DNA of 64,000 bases from Sheuella amnicola (GCF_010499255.1 NZ_JAAGRN010000003.1:62001-126000); one strand, 5' to 3'; shown: positions 47,302-57,456, counted from the stretch's first letter. The notes: a model not told the origin generated them from the letters alone. Numbers and translations: made by a program.

Positions 47302-48492
47302 ATGACTTTTGCACCTCAGATCAAAGTGGCCGCCACGTACATGCGCGGCGGCACCAGTAAAGGCGTGTTCTTTCGCTTGCAGGATTTACCGGCAGCTGCA
47401 CAGCAACCCGGTGCAGCCCGCGATGCTTTGTTATTGCGCGTCATTGGTAGCCCCGATCCGTATGGCAAGCAAATCGATGGAATGGGTGGCGCGACTTCAA
47501 GCACAAGTAAAACTGTCATACTGTCCAAAAGCACCCGTCCTGATCACGATATCGACTATCTGTTCGGTCAGGTGTCCATCGACAAGGCATTTGTGGACTG
47601 GAGTGGCAACTGCGGCAATCTGTCTGCAGCCGTCGGTCCCTTCGGCATCACCAACGGCCTGGTCGATCCGGCGCGCATCCCTCAAAACGGCATCGCAACC
47701 GTTAGGATTTGGCAAGCAAATATCGGTAAAACTATCATTGCGCACGTTCCCATCACCAATGGTGCAGTTCAGGAAACAGGCGATTTCGAACTGGATGGCG
47801 TGACATTTCCGGCAGCGGAAGTACAGCTCGAATTCATGGATCCGGCCGCTGAAGAAGAAGGCTCGGGCGGTTCCATGTTTCCGACCGGAAATCTGGTTGA
47901 TGACCTTGAGGTCCCGGGTGTCGGTACATTCAAAGCCACCATGATCAATGCGGGCATTCCCACGATATTTGTCAATGCCGCGGATATCGGCTACAAGGGC
48001 ACCGAACTTCAGGACGACATTAACAGCGATACCAAAGCGCTGACCATGTTCGAAACGATTCGCGCCTATGGAGCGGTTCGCATGGGATTGATCAAGCATA
48101 TCGACGAAGCCGCAAAGCGCCAGCACACGCCAAAAGTGGCTTTTGTCGCACCCCCAACGGATTATGTCTCTTCCAGCGGTAAAAAGGTTTTGGCAAGTGA
48201 TGTCAATTTGCTGGTGCGCGCACTCTCAATGGGTAAGTTGCACCACGCAATGATGGGTACTGCAGCCGTTGCAATCGGTACGGCCGCTGCCATTCCGGGC
48301 ACGCTGGTCAATCTGGCCGCAGGTGGTGGCAATCTTGACGCGGTACGCTTTGGGCACCCATCGGGCACTTTGCGGGTGGGTGCGCAGGCCGAACAAATCG
48401 ATGGCGAATGGAGCGTCACAAAAGCCATCATGAGCAGAAGCGCCCGTGTACTGATGGAGGGCTGGGTTCGCGTACCCGGCGATGCGTTCTAA
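47302..48492 (+). CDS. prpF: 2-methylaconitate cis-trans isomerase
   Basis: A 396-residue protein of the PrpF/DUF453 family, with two diaminopimelate epimerase-like halves. It converts the AcnD product to cis-2-methylaconitate by moving a proton. Family segments are TYMRGGTSKGVFFRLQDLP at the N-terminus, DWSGNCGNLSAAVGPF, which holds a conserved cysteine, and HHAMMGTAAVAIGTAAAIPG near 310-330. GATCTCACTC before the ATG offers only a weak ribosome site. It closes the prp cluster and is followed by a hairpin terminator. Confidence 0.95.
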   Translation: MTFAPQIKVAATYMRGGTSKGVFFRLQDLPAAAQQPGAARDALLLRVIGSPDPYGKQIDGMGGATSSTSKTVILSKSTRPDHDIDYLFGQVSIDKAFVDWSGNCGNLSAAVGPFGITNGLVDPARIPQNGIATVRIWQANIGKTIIAHVPITNGAVQETGDFELDGVTFPAAEVQLEFMDPAAEEEGSGGSMFPTGNLVDDLEVPGVGTFKATMINAGIPTIFVNAADIGYKGTELQDDINSDTKALTMFETIRAYGAVRMGLIKHIDEAAKRQHTPKVAFVAPPTDYVSSSGKKVLASDVNLLVRALSMGKLHHAMMGTAAVAIGTAAAIPGTLVNLAAGGGNLDAVRFGHPSGTLRVGAQAEQIDGEWSVTKAIMSRSARVLMEGWVRVPGDAF

Positions 48493-48517
48493 GTCAACTA
48501 CACTAATCACTTCACAG

Positions 48518-48543
48518 ACGCCGCCGATTTGTGCGGCGTTTTC
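48518..48543 (+). terminator. Terminator after prpF
   Basis: ACGCCGC (48518-48524) pairs with GCGGCGT (48533-48539) around an 8-base loop and is followed by TTTTC. It lies 25 bases after the prpF stop, so it ends the prp transcript before the small membrane-protein gene. Confidence 0.75.
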
Positions 48544-48563
48544 ATTCGTTCGTTACGCACACC

Positions 48564-48959
48564 ATGTCTCAATATATTTCACTCGCTCTGGTCATTTCGT
48601 TCAGCATGTTCACTACGTGCACATTTGTTTTCTTTATTTCGGGCGCATATTTACTGTTTTTTAAAATCGACCAGACCAACAGATTATTCAAGCACCCATA
48701 CTTGCGCGAGCAAGCTTATTCGAAATATCCATTCAGCATTCGCATGAAAATCATTCTGGATTATTTTTTGCGACTCATGTTTCCAAATCGTAAAATCGGC
48801 CTTGCCGGACAAGCCAACCAGCTGCTGCGCCACGTCGACATCGACGATATTCCCTGGAATATTAAATGGCCCATCGTCGGGCTTTGGTCTGCAAGCGCAT
48901 TGGGCATGGTAGCCATGCTGGTACTTTGGACGCTGGTATTAACTGGCGCCGCAAAATAA
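48564..48959 (+). CDS. Hypothetical membrane protein
   Basis: A 131-residue protein I do not recognise. It has two predicted membrane helices, about residues 5-30 (LALVISFSMFTTCTFVFFIS) and 102-127 (WSASALGMVAMLVLWTLVLT). The loop between them is basic, with RMKIILDYFLRLMFPNRKIG, and reads as cytoplasmic. The start MSQYISLAL is chosen because it places the first helix at the N-terminus; the open frame extends 11 codons further upstream into the terminator. It stands between the prp terminator and a GNAT gene, 14 bases before the latter, so the two may be cotranscribed. Confidence 0.6.
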   Translation: MSQYISLALVISFSMFTTCTFVFFISGAYLLFFKIDQTNRLFKHPYLREQAYSKYPFSIRMKIILDYFLRLMFPNRKIGLAGQANQLLRHVDIDDIPWNIKWPIVGLWSASALGMVAMLVLWTLVLTGAAK

Positions 48960-48973
48960 GGACACTTCCGCAT

Positions 48974-49252
48974 ATGTCACTCGATATCACTCAAGACACT
49001 GAACACAGTCGATTCTCAACCGTCGTTGACGGCCATAGATGCGTCATCGACTACTTACTCAAAGATGGTGTCATGACCATTACGCATACAGGCGTTCCAG
49101 ATGCAGTTGGCGGACGAGGCATTGCCGCGGAACTCACGCAATTCGCGTTGGAATCGGTGCGCAAGGCAGGCCTGAAGGTTGTGCCGGTTTGCAGCTACAC
49201 AGCTGCCTACGTCCGACGCCATCCTGAATTTGCAGATATTCTCAAAAAATAA
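48974..49252 (+). CDS. Small GNAT-fold N-acetyltransferase (COG2388/YjdJ type)
   Basis: A 92-residue protein with the compact one-domain GNAT fold. The acetyl-CoA-binding loop is seen as DAVGGRGIAAELTQFALESVRKAG (about 44-67), followed by KVVPVCSYTAAYVRRHPEF, the usual C-terminal segment of this family. Substrates of these mini-acetyltransferases are unknown. The ATG at 48974 gives the normal length; an upstream extension would overlap the membrane-protein gene. It ends 145 bases before the acnB gene, which has its own promoter candidate. Confidence 0.82.
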   Translation: MSLDITQDTEHSRFSTVVDGHRCVIDYLLKDGVMTITHTGVPDAVGGRGIAAELTQFALESVRKAGLKVVPVCSYTAAYVRRHPEFADILKK

Positions 49253-49311
49253 ATAATACTTAGTTGCCTGACCGCTTGGCTTGCACAAAACGTATGAACC
49301 AGAACATTTAA

Positions 49312-49332
49312 GTCTTATATAAGATATAAGAC
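49312..49332. promoter_or_regulatory. Candidate GntR operator upstream of acnB
   Basis: TCTTATATAAGATATAAGA (49313-49331) is identical to the site at 41297-41315; with the flanking G and C the inverted repeat here is GTCTTATA-N5-TATAAGAC. It ends 3 bases before the candidate acnB -35 box and 66 bases before the acnB ATG. Exact 19-base identity at two aconitase/malate dehydrogenase promoters argues for a shared regulator. Confidence 0.72.
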
Positions 49333-49334
49333 AC

Positions 49335-49363
49335 TTGCTACGTACATTGCTTCGATCTACAAT
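49335..49363 (+). promoter_or_regulatory. Candidate acnB promoter
   Basis: TTGCTA (49335-49340) and TACAAT (49358-49363) are 17 bases apart; they match consensus at four and five of six positions. The start site would lie about 28 bases before the acnB ATG. The operator abuts the -35 box, as at mdh. Confidence 0.5.
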
Positions 49364-49397
49364 CACTCTCACCCACCCACTTTTCAAAGGCGATCCC

Positions 49398-51983
49398 ATG
49401 CTTCAAGCCTACCGCCAACACGTGGCAGAACGCGCTGCCCTTGGCATTCCTCCCCTGCCCCTATCCGCAAAACAAACAGCCGAGCTGATCGACCTGCTCA
49501 AATCCCCCCCTGCGGGCGAAGGCGAGTTTCTGGTTGAATTGCTCACGCACCGCGTACCTGCAGGTGTGGACGATGCCGCCATGGTCAAAGCAGCCTATCT
49601 GGCAGCAGTAGCCAAAGGCACTGAGAAGTGCTCATTGATTTCCCGCGCAAAAGCAACCGAACTGCTGGGTACCATGCTTGGTGGTTACAACATCGGCCCG
49701 CTGGTCGAACTGCTTGATGACGCCGAAGTCGGCACAATCGCTGCCGATGCGTTGAAAAAAACCTTGTTGATGTTCGATGCATTCCATGACGTCAAAACCA
49801 AGGCGGATAAAGGCAACGCCAACGCCAAAGCCGTGCTGCAAAGTTGGGCCGATGCCGAGTGGTTCACCAGCCGCCCGGAAGTTCCAAAGAGCTTGACCAT
49901 CACTGTATTCAAGGTACCCGGTGAAACCAACACCGACGACCTGTCGCCTGCTCCAGACGCTTGGAGCCGCCCTGACATTCCTTTGCATGCCCTGGCCATG
50001 CTCAAGAACCCGCGCGACGGCATCACACCGCAAGACCCCGGCAAAGTTGGCCCCGTCAATTTCATCAATGATCTGAAAAAGAAAGGACATCTTGTCGCCT
50101 ATGTTGGCGATGTGGTCGGTACCGGCTCGTCGCGTAAATCCGCGACCAACTCGGTGCTGTGGTTCACCGGTGAGGACATTCCATTCGTTCCGAACAAGCG
50201 TTTTGGTGGCGTATGCCTCGGTAACAAGATCGCCCCGATTTTCTATAACACCATGGAAGATGCCGGCGCACTGCCGATCGAACTCGACGTGGCCAACATG
50301 AACATGGGCGATGTGATCGAGCTTCGTCCATATGATGGCCAAGCCCTGAAAGACGGCAAAGTGATCGCCAAATTCGAAGTCAAATCAGAAGTGCTGTTTG
50401 ACGAAGTTCGTGCAGGCGGCCGTATTCCACTGATTATCGGTCGCGGCCTGACAGGCAAGGCACGTGAAGCTCTTGGCCTGCCACCCTCAACCCTGTTCCG
50501 TCTGCCACACAATCCAGCCGATACCAAAAAGGGCTATACCCTCGCCCAGAAGATGGTTGGTCGTGCCTGTGGTTTACCAGAAGGCAAAGGCGTGCGTCCA
50601 GGCACATATTGCGAACCCAAAATGACTTCCGTGGGTAGCCAGGACACCACTGGTCCGATGACCCGCGACGAACTCAAAGATCTCGCCTGCCTGGGCTTCT
50701 CTGCCGATCTGGTCATGCAGTCCTTCTGCCACACTGCAGCTTATCCCAAGCCGGTGGACGTCAAGACGCACCACACACTGCCACAATTCATCAGCACCCG
50801 CGGCGGTATTTCCCTGCGTCCGGGCGACGGCGTGATTCACTCGTGGCTTAATCGCATGCTGTTGCCCGATACCGTGGGTACCGGTGGCGACTCCCACACG
50901 CGCTTCCCGATCGGCATCAGCTTTCCGGCCGGTTCAGGCCTTGTAGCTTTCGCCGCAGCCACTGGCGTCATGCCGCTGGATATGCCCGAATCAATTCTGG
51001 TTCGCTTCAAGGGGAAAATGCAGCCAGGCGTCACTTTACGCGACCTGGTCAACGCCATTCCTCTCTACGCAATCAAGCAGGGTCTGCTGACCGTTGAAAA
51101 GCAAGGCAAAGTCAATGCATTCTCAGGCCGTATTCTCGAAATCGAAGGCCTGCCGGACCTGAAAGTCGAACAGGCTTTCGAACTGTCTGATGCATCCGCC
51201 GAGCGTTCGGCTGCCGGCTGTACCGTACGTCTCAACAAAGAGCCCATCATCGAATACATCAACAGCAACATCGTGATGCTTAAGTGGATGATCGCCAATG
51301 GCTACGAGGACGAGCGTAGCCTGGTTCGCCGGATTCAAGCAATGGAAGCATGGTTGGCCAACCCCCAGTTGCTGGCACCCGATGCCGATGCGGAATACGC
51401 AGCTGTGATCGAAATCGATTTGGCCGACATCCATGAACCTATCGTGGCCTGCCCGAATGATCCCGATGATGTGAAGACATTGTCCGATGTCGCCGGTGCC
51501 AAGATCGATGAAGTGTTTATCGGCAGCTGCATGACCAACATCGGTCACTTCCGGGCTGCATCCAAGCTGCTTGAAGGCAAACGCGACATTCCGGTCAAGT
51601 TGTGGCTGGCCCCTCCCACCAAGATGGATGCCACTCAGTTGACGGAAGAAGGTCACTATGGAGTATTCGGTCAAGCAGGCGCGCGCACCGAAATGCCAGG
51701 TTGCTCGCTTTGCATGGGCAATCAGGCGCAAGTCCGTGAAGGCGCGACGGTCATGTCGACCAGCACCCGCAACTTCCCGAATCGTTTGGGCAAAAACACC
51801 AATGTCTATCTTGGCTCTGCCGAGTTGGCAGCGATCTGCTCCAAGCTGGGCAAAATCCCGACCAAAGCCGAATACATGGCCGACATCGGTGTCATCAACG
51901 AAAACGGCAGCAAGATCTACCAATACTTGAACTTCGACAAAATCGAGGATTACAAGGACGTTGCCGATCAGATCGAAGCTTGA
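49398..51983 (+). CDS. acnB: Aconitate hydratase B (bifunctional aconitase/2-methylisocitrate dehydratase)
   Basis: An 861-residue enzyme with the AcnB layout: an N-terminal HEAT-like domain (about 1-160, [22 protein letters not shown]), a swivel domain (about 165-370, [18 protein letters not shown]) and the catalytic domains. Cluster cysteines lie in [10 protein letters not shown] and [10 protein letters not shown]. AcnB carries out the main TCA aconitase step and can also hydrate 2-methylaconitate, so it completes the methylcitrate cycle with AcnD/PrpF. The ATG at 49398 is preferred over an in-frame start 63 bases upstream because AAAGG precedes it and it matches the family N-terminus. A terminator follows. 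Confidence 0.97.
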   Translation: MLQAYRQHVAERAALGIPPLPLSAKQTAELIDLLKSPPAGEGEFLVELLTHRVPAGVDDAAMVKAAYLAAVAKGTEKCSLISRAKATELLGTMLGGYNIGPLVELLDDAEVGTIAADALKKTLLMFDAFHDVKTKADKGNANAKAVLQSWADAEWFTSRPEVPKSLTITVFKVPGETNTDDLSPAPDAWSRPDIPLHALAMLKNPRDGITPQDPGKVGPVNFINDLKKKGHLVAYVGDVVGTGSSRKSATNSVLWFTGEDIPFVPNKRFGGVCLGNKIAPIFYNTMEDAGALPIELDVANMNMGDVIELRPYDGQALKDGKVIAKFEVKSEVLFDEVRAGGRIPLIIGRGLTGKAREALGLPPSTLFRLPHNPADTKKGYTLAQKMVGRACGLPEGKGVRPGTYCEPKMTSVGSQDTTGPMTRDELKDLACLGFSADLVMQSFCHTAAYPKPVDVKTHHTLPQFISTRGGISLRPGDGVIHSWLNRMLLPDTVGTGGDSHTRFPIGISFPAGSGLVAFAAATGVMPLDMPESILVRFKGKMQPGVTLRDLVNAIPLYAIKQGLLTVEKQGKVNAFSGRILEIEGLPDLKVEQAFELSDASAERSAAGCTVRLNKEPIIEYINSNIVMLKWMIANGYEDERSLVRRIQAMEAWLANPQLLAPDADAEYAAVIEIDLADIHEPIVACPNDPDDVKTLSDVAGAKIDEVFIGSCMTNIGHFRAASKLLEGKRDIPVKLWLAPPTKMDATQLTEEGHYGVFGQAGARTEMPGCSLCMGNQAQVREGATVMSTSTRNFPNRLGKNTNVYLGSAELAAICSKLGKIPTKAEYMADIGVINENGSKIYQYLNFDKIEDYKDVADQIEA

Positions 51984-52055
51984 ACCATCGATTAAAACCC
52001 CTCGGACGTTCGATCTTCTGTACGTTCAAGGGGTAAACAAACCGGTTCTCCGATT

Positions 52056-52085
52056 AAAAACCATCCGAAAGGGATGGTTTTTTTT
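52056..52085 (+). terminator. Rho-independent terminator after acnB
   Basis: AAAAACCATCC and GGATGGTTTTTTTT form a stem around a GAAAG loop with an eight-T tail, 72 bases after the acnB stop. A weaker stem, ACCCCT...AGGGGT (about 51999-52035), precedes it. Confidence 0.9.
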
Positions 52086-52177
52086 CGTCCTTCATTTTGC
52101 GCTTCACTGCCTTGTCATACAGGAGTAGCATGATCCGTATCAGTTGAGTTGTACATCTAGTATTTACCGGGAGAACG

Positions 52178-54886
52178 ATGATGAAGCACAACACCCTGAA
52201 CACACTGAAAAAATTCAAAACAGGAAAGAAACAGGCGCATTTCTACTCCTTGCCGGCACTAGGCAAATCGCTTGGGATCGACATGACCAAACTGCCTGTT
52301 TCGATTCGTATCGTCCTCGAATCGGTATTGCGAAACTGCGATGGGGACAAGATCACAGAAACCCACATCAAAGCGCTTGCAAACTGGCAACCGAACGAGA
52401 AACGCGAAGAAGAGATTCCTTTTGTCGTTGCTCGCGTCGTTCTTCAAGATTTCACCGGAGTGCCATTGCTTGCGGATCTTGCAGCGATGCGGGATGTGGC
52501 TGAAAAAATGGGTAAACGAGCCAAATCGATAGAGCCACTTGTACCGGTCGATCTGGTCGTCGATCACTCGGTCATGATCGATTACTTCGGTACAAAAAAA
52601 TCCCTTGATCTCAACATGAAGATCGAATTCGAGCGCAATCAAGAGCGCTATCAATTCATGAAATGGGGGATGCAGGCATTTGATACGTTTGGCGTCGTCC
52701 CTCCGGGGTTCGGTATCGTTCATCAAGTCAACCTCGAGTATCTCGCCCGAGGCGTCCACCATGACAAAAAACACGATATTTACTACCCTGATACGCTGGT
52801 CGGAACCGATAGCCACACCACCATGATTAACGGCATCGGTGTTGTCGGCTGGGGAGTCGGCGGCATCGAAGCGGAAGCCGCAATGCTCGGGCAACCTGTT
52901 TATTTTTTAACACCTGATGTTGTGGGAGTTGAACTGACAGGCCAACTTCGCGGGGGTGTCACAGCGACCGATCTGGTACTGACATTGACTGAAATTCTCA
53001 GACGTGAAAAAGTGGTCGGTAAGTTCGTCGAATTTTGCGGCCCAGGCACAGCTAGTCTATCCACAACAGATCGCGCGACTATCGGCAACATGGCACCAGA
53101 GTATGGCGCAACGATGGGATTTTTCCCTGTCGATGATAAAACCATTGAATATTTCAAGGGAACCGGACGCACCAAGCAAGAGGTCGCCGCGCTCAAAGAT
53201 TATTTCAAGGCACAGGAAATGTTCGGCATACCCGATGCCGCTGATATCCACTACACCAAATTGATCAAACTCGATCTCGGATCGGTGGTACCCTCACTTG
53301 CAGGTCCAAAGCGACCGCAGGATCGAATCGAAATCGGCGACGTGAAGTCGACATTCACCACTTTGTTTTCCAAACCGATTGCGGAAAACGGATTTAATCA
53401 ACCCCCTGCCAAATTAGGGCGTGAATTCACAACCTCCACGGGATCCATTCTGCGCAATGGTGACATTCTGATCGCAGCGATCACCTCTTGCACCAATACA
53501 TCCAACCCTAGCGTCATGCTCGCAGCCGGCCTACTGGCCAAGAAGGCGGTTAAAGCGGGCCTGAAAGTTCGCCCACATGTCAAAACATCGCTTGCCCCCG
53601 GATCTCGAGTTGTCACGGAATATCTTGAGCGAGCCGGCTTGCTCAATTCGCTTGATGAGCTCGGATTCAATGTCGCGGCCTATGGTTGCACAACATGTAT
53701 TGGCAACGCGGGAGATCTCGCGCCGGAATTTAATCAGACGATCATTGATGACGATCTTATTTGTGCAGCCGTTTTATCCGGCAATCGCAACTTCGAAGCT
53801 CGAATCCATCCCAATCTGAAAGCTAATTTTCTTGCGTCACCTCCCCTTGTGGTCGCCTATGCGATTGCAGGCAATATCACCCGGGATCTCATGACCGAAC
53901 CTGTCGGCAAAGGAACTAAAGGGGATGTCTATCTGGGCGACATTTGGCCCACCGCCAAAGAGGTCGAAGATTTAATGCGATTCGCGATGGACCCGAAAGT
54001 CTTTCGTAAAAACTACGATCAGGTTCAGAGCAAGCCAGGCAAACTCTGGGAACATATCGAAGGCGTCACCGGAAACATATACAACTGGCCTGAATCAACC
54101 TACATCGCCAAGCCTCCCTTCTTTGATCACTTCGCTATGAAGCCGGATGCAATGCCTTCGATAACCGGGGCACGAGCTTTGGGAATTTTCGGTGATTCCG
54201 TAACAACCGATCACATCTCGCCTGCAGGATCGATCAAAGAAACATCTCCGGCGGGACAGTGGTTGATCGAACATGGGATCCGTAAAGAAAACTTCAACAG
54301 TTACGGATCCAGACGCGGCAATCACGAAATCATGATGCGCGGCACGTTCGCCAATGTCAGAATTAAAAACCTTATGATTCCGCCGAGACCGGACGGGTCA
54401 CGCATCGAAGGCGGAGAAACGATTCACCAACCCGATGGCCGTCGGATGTCGATTTATGATGCAGCCATGCAATACATGACAACGGGTGTGCCAACAGTCG
54501 TATTTGGTGGCGAGGAATATGGAACAGGCTCTTCTCGCGACTGGGCGGCTAAAGGAACTTACCTGCTTGGGATCAGGGCTGTGATTGTGCGAAGTTTCGA
54601 AAGAATTCATCGCAGCAACCTGGTTGGCATGGGGGTGCTGCCTTTGCAATTCAAGGGTCGGGATTCTGTGGATTCGCTTCACATTACAGGCAGTGAACTC
54701 TTCGATATTGAAGGCCTTGAGCATGGAATCAAACCGCAACAAGATGTCACGCTAGTGATTCATCGACCCAAAGGACATATCGATCGGATACCGTTGTTAT
54801 TACGAATAGATACACCGATTGAGGTTGATTACTACCAACATGGAGGGATTTTGCCTTTTGTCCTTCGCCAATTGCTATCAGACTAG
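52178..54886 (+). CDS. acnA: Aconitate hydratase A
   Basis: A 902-residue monomeric aconitase that interconverts citrate and isocitrate with a 4Fe-4S cluster. Ligand cysteines are in [17 protein letters not shown] and [13 protein letters not shown]; the substrate-binding motif [20 protein letters not shown] is near 210, and the swivel domain has [13 protein letters not shown] near 790. Length is that of AcnA/IRP-type enzymes and about 40 residues longer than AcnD. In other bacteria AcnA is the stress-resistant form. GGGAGAACG gives a ribosome site; a second in-frame ATG follows at once. The 19-bp operator is not present upstream. It is monocistronic by spacing. Confidence 0.96.
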   Translation: MMKHNTLNTLKKFKTGKKQAHFYSLPALGKSLGIDMTKLPVSIRIVLESVLRNCDGDKITETHIKALANWQPNEKREEEIPFVVARVVLQDFTGVPLLADLAAMRDVAEKMGKRAKSIEPLVPVDLVVDHSVMIDYFGTKKSLDLNMKIEFERNQERYQFMKWGMQAFDTFGVVPPGFGIVHQVNLEYLARGVHHDKKHDIYYPDTLVGTDSHTTMINGIGVVGWGVGGIEAEAAMLGQPVYFLTPDVVGVELTGQLRGGVTATDLVLTLTEILRREKVVGKFVEFCGPGTASLSTTDRATIGNMAPEYGATMGFFPVDDKTIEYFKGTGRTKQEVAALKDYFKAQEMFGIPDAADIHYTKLIKLDLGSVVPSLAGPKRPQDRIEIGDVKSTFTTLFSKPIAENGFNQPPAKLGREFTTSTGSILRNGDILIAAITSCTNTSNPSVMLAAGLLAKKAVKAGLKVRPHVKTSLAPGSRVVTEYLERAGLLNSLDELGFNVAAYGCTTCIGNAGDLAPEFNQTIIDDDLICAAVLSGNRNFEARIHPNLKANFLASPPLVVAYAIAGNITRDLMTEPVGKGTKGDVYLGDIWPTAKEVEDLMRFAMDPKVFRKNYDQVQSKPGKLWEHIEGVTGNIYNWPESTYIAKPPFFDHFAMKPDAMPSITGARALGIFGDSVTTDHISPAGSIKETSPAGQWLIEHGIRKENFNSYGSRRGNHEIMMRGTFANVRIKNLMIPPRPDGSRIEGGETIHQPDGRRMSIYDAAMQYMTTGVPTVVFGGEEYGTGSSRDWAAKGTYLLGIRAVIVRSFERIHRSNLVGMGVLPLQFKGRDSVDSLHITGSELFDIEGLEHGIKPQQDVTLVIHRPKGHIDRIPLLLRIDTPIEVDYYQHGGILPFVLRQLLSD

Positions 54887-54935
54887 AAACATTGCACTAA
54901 GAGCAACATAGATACATTTGTCGCATCATCCGGAT

Positions 54936-54968
54936 AACAATGCGGTCGACTATTTAGATCGCATTGTT
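54936..54968 (+). terminator. Hairpin downstream of acnA, weak terminator candidate
   Basis: AACAATGCGGTC (54936-54947) pairs with GATCGCATTGTT (54957-54968), 12 bp with one G-U pair, around a 9-base loop. It lies 49 bases after the acnA stop. No T-run follows, so termination would be Rho-assisted or the hairpin protects the mRNA 3' end. Confidence 0.45.
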
Positions 54969-55007
54969 CGTTACACTAGAGGTTCCGATCGTTGTTGTTG
55001 ACTTTTT

Positions 55008-56219
55008 ATGGCCCGTTCTTCATCCGCTCACACTTCGCGCCTGACTCGTGAAGCGACCCGTCTTGTTACCCTGTCTGTGGCTTTACACAACTCGGGCAGC
55101 AGGGTTGAAGATACTTTCTGGGAATCCGAGTTCGGAATATCTCTTACGAAGCTCATGCGTAGCGGCAACGATTCGGCTATTGATATAGCACTTGAATACC
55201 TGTCAAAGTGCAATCCTGATGCCTATGAAGTATTGATCGAACAGGCTGAAACCGCATCGGAATCATGCAAAATCGAAAAGGACGATCAGCAGTACGATGT
55301 TCTTCTCATCGTTGCTCCAGTCGTTGCCTGGACTAGATACAGCATTCCTGCACCCGCCCTATCCGACTCGGATGCATCCTTGCTCAAGGATGTGCTGCGA
55401 ACCCAAGTATTGGCCAAAGGCGCTCGTATCGCCTTAATGCCGCAACTGGCAAGTCTGGACCAAATGCCTCGCACATTTTGCGAAACCTGGGATTGGATGC
55501 AAAAACTGGGTTTGCAAGCTCTGGGAGGCACAAACGCATACCCTTCACTGAATCAAGAACCCGACGCGGTCAATATGCTGGCTGATACCCGCTATCTGGT
55601 TGCAGCAGTCGCCGTACCCAAAGGTCAGGCTATTTTTCGCTGGCAAGAAACACCGGGAGAACAGGGTGAAGGACGTGTTCAAGCACTATCAAACTGGATC
55701 GAACACGCCAGACCCGTTTTTTCCAGAATATTGACTGGATGTGGTTTTGAAATTATTTTGCCTGATGCCTTCTATGTCAGTAACCGTGAGGCCGATCGTC
55801 AAGTACGCCCTCTTTCGGTCAAAGCGGCCATTTTGTGGCTTTGTAGTGTGCTGAATGTAGAGCCTAATCGTTTACGCGCCATTATTGCCGGTTGCGGTGA
55901 AAATCGCGTCGACGAGTATCGGATAGGGTTTACGCAAAAAAACCAGTCCGAAGTCATCTATGGTTGCCTATGGCCCATGTATGAGCGGGAGGATGGCCAA
56001 GAATTTTTCGAAGGCGAAGCAGCACAGCCGGACACGCAGGATGAAATAGTCGCGCTCATCAAAGAATGCGGCATCTCCGACATCAGACGTTTACCCGGCA
56101 TACTGGCTCCCGAGTTTTGTGAAGATTGCGGTGCACCCTACTTTCCGAACCCTTCCGGAGAAATGGTGCACGCTGAGCTTCCCGAAGGAGCCGAAGCAGC
56201 GCCAACCCATTTGCACTAA
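55008..56219 (+). CDS. DUF2863 family protein
   Basis: A 403-residue cytoplasmic protein of unknown function, matched from memory to DUF2863, a family largely restricted to Burkholderiales. The N-terminus (TREATRLVTLSVALHNSGSRVEDTFWE) is basic and helical. The middle lacks recognisable catalytic motifs. The C-terminus has a short zinc-ribbon-like CEDCGAPYFPNPSGEMVHAELP with only one CxxC pair. Its stop codon overlaps the earP start (TAATG), so translation is coupled to earP-efp. That context hints at translation or EF-P-related work, which is inference. No signal peptide or membrane segment is seen. Confidence 0.75.
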   Translation: MARSSSAHTSRLTREATRLVTLSVALHNSGSRVEDTFWESEFGISLTKLMRSGNDSAIDIALEYLSKCNPDAYEVLIEQAETASESCKIEKDDQQYDVLLIVAPVVAWTRYSIPAPALSDSDASLLKDVLRTQVLAKGARIALMPQLASLDQMPRTFCETWDWMQKLGLQALGGTNAYPSLNQEPDAVNMLADTRYLVAAVAVPKGQAIFRWQETPGEQGEGRVQALSNWIEHARPVFSRILTGCGFEIILPDAFYVSNREADRQVRPLSVKAAILWLCSVLNVEPNRLRAIIAGCGENRVDEYRIGFTQKNQSEVIYGCLWPMYEREDGQEFFEGEAAQPDTQDEIVALIKECGISDIRRLPGILAPEFCEDCGAPYFPNPSGEMVHAELPEGAEAAPTHLH

Positions 56220-57370
56220 TGATGCGGGCAGACATTTTCTGCCGGGTCATTGACAACTTTGGCGACATTGGCGTGGCATGGCGACTTGCTCGTCAATTAA
56301 ATTCTGAACATGACTGGTCGATTCGACTCTGGGTTGACGATCTGCAAAGTTTTGAAAAGCTCGAACCCAGAGTGCGCAAACAGCCTTCAATCGACGGAAT
56401 CGAGATCGTTCACTGGACAAATGAAACTGCAGAAAATCCGGCTGATGTCGCCATCGCGATGTTTTCCTGCGATTTACCGGCCACTTATCTCGAAAAAATC
56501 AAAATCTCGCCAATCGTATGGATTAATCTCGAATACCTGAGTGCGGAAAACTGGGTTGAATCCTGTCATGCGCTGCCTTCATTGCGTTCGGATGGATTGT
56601 CATCCTACTTTTACTTTCCCGGCTTCACCTTGCGAACAGGCGGTTTATTGCGAGAGGTTGATCTAATCACCAGAAGAAATGAATGGCTCGACCATCCGGC
56701 CGCACAACTCTCCTTTCTGAAATCCCTTGGAATATCGACTCAGGCTCTTGAAGCATGGCAAGGAAAAAATCAACAACACAAGGCTAAGCTCATTTCGTTG
56801 TTCTGCTACCCGAATGCCCCAATACATTCCGCCGTCGAATTACTGACTAAATCAGATACTGCATCTGTGCTTCTGATACCAAAAGGGATCGCACCACATC
56901 TGCAAACCAGTCGAATCGGCAATCTTTTCATAGAACGCATTCCTTTCGTTCCTCAAATCGATTACGACAAGATACTCTGGACATGCGACTTGAATTTCGT
57001 CAGAGGCGAGGATTCAGTTGTGCGTGCAATCTGGGCCGGCAAACCTTTCATTTGGCAGATTTACAGTCAGACCGAGAATACTCACCTGGTCAAGCTGGAT
57101 GCCTGGCTGGCACGCTCCGGTCTGCCGCAATCCGTTGGAGAACTTTTTCGCTCCTGGAATCCACCTTCGGATCAATCCAGAAATGCTCCCGACCAACTGT
57201 CGATGCATGCGACTGATCAGGATTTTTCGAAGTTTTTTAGAATAAACCTCGCGAATCCGGCCTTCGAAAACTGGCAAGCCCATGCCAGTCGTTTAACCGA
57301 AACGCTTCTCAACATGCCTGAGCTGGCATCCTCGCTTGACCGCTTCGTCCGCAACAAGTTAGCCAGTTAG
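56219..57370 (+). CDS. earP: EF-P arginine rhamnosyltransferase EarP
   Basis: A 383-residue GT-B glycosyltransferase that transfers rhamnose from dTDP-beta-L-rhamnose to Arg32 of elongation factor P. The N-terminal motif CRVIDNFGDIGVAWRLARQL contains Asp12 and Asp16, spaced like the two essential aspartates of characterised EarP. The nucleotide-sugar region near the C-terminus reads FVRGEDSVVRAIWAGKPFIWQIY with the family's R-G-E-D-S motif. It starts at an ATG that overlaps the DUF2863 stop (a second ATG follows directly), and its target gene efp begins 86 bases downstream. Confidence 0.96.
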   Translation: MMRADIFCRVIDNFGDIGVAWRLARQLNSEHDWSIRLWVDDLQSFEKLEPRVRKQPSIDGIEIVHWTNETAENPADVAIAMFSCDLPATYLEKIKISPIVWINLEYLSAENWVESCHALPSLRSDGLSSYFYFPGFTLRTGGLLREVDLITRRNEWLDHPAAQLSFLKSLGISTQALEAWQGKNQQHKAKLISLFCYPNAPIHSAVELLTKSDTASVLLIPKGIAPHLQTSRIGNLFIERIPFVPQIDYDKILWTCDLNFVRGEDSVVRAIWAGKPFIWQIYSQTENTHLVKLDAWLARSGLPQSVGELFRSWNPPSDQSRNAPDQLSMHATDQDFSKFFRINLANPAFENWQAHASRLTETLLNMPELASSLDRFVRNKLAS

Positions 57371-57407
57371 AGCAATATCGGCCCAGAAAGGCTAAAATAG
57401 CGGGCTA

Positions 57408-57428
57408 CTCCGGAATTTAGCCCCGGAG
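57408..57428 (+). promoter_or_regulatory. Hairpin in the efp leader
   Basis: CTCCGG (57408-57413) and CCGGAG (57423-57428) form a 6-bp stem 28 bases before the efp ATG. TAAAAT at 57393-57398 just upstream may be a -10 box for efp, without a good -35 at 17 bases. The hairpin could be in the 5' leader. No known riboswitch or leader family is recognised. Confidence 0.35.
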
Positions 57429-57456
57429 ATCTTCTGTTCTACCGGAGTGTTAAAGA

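Noticed and set aside
52145-52503. An open frame overlapping the acnA start
   Set aside because: It runs in another frame through the conserved acnA N-terminus and shows no domain.
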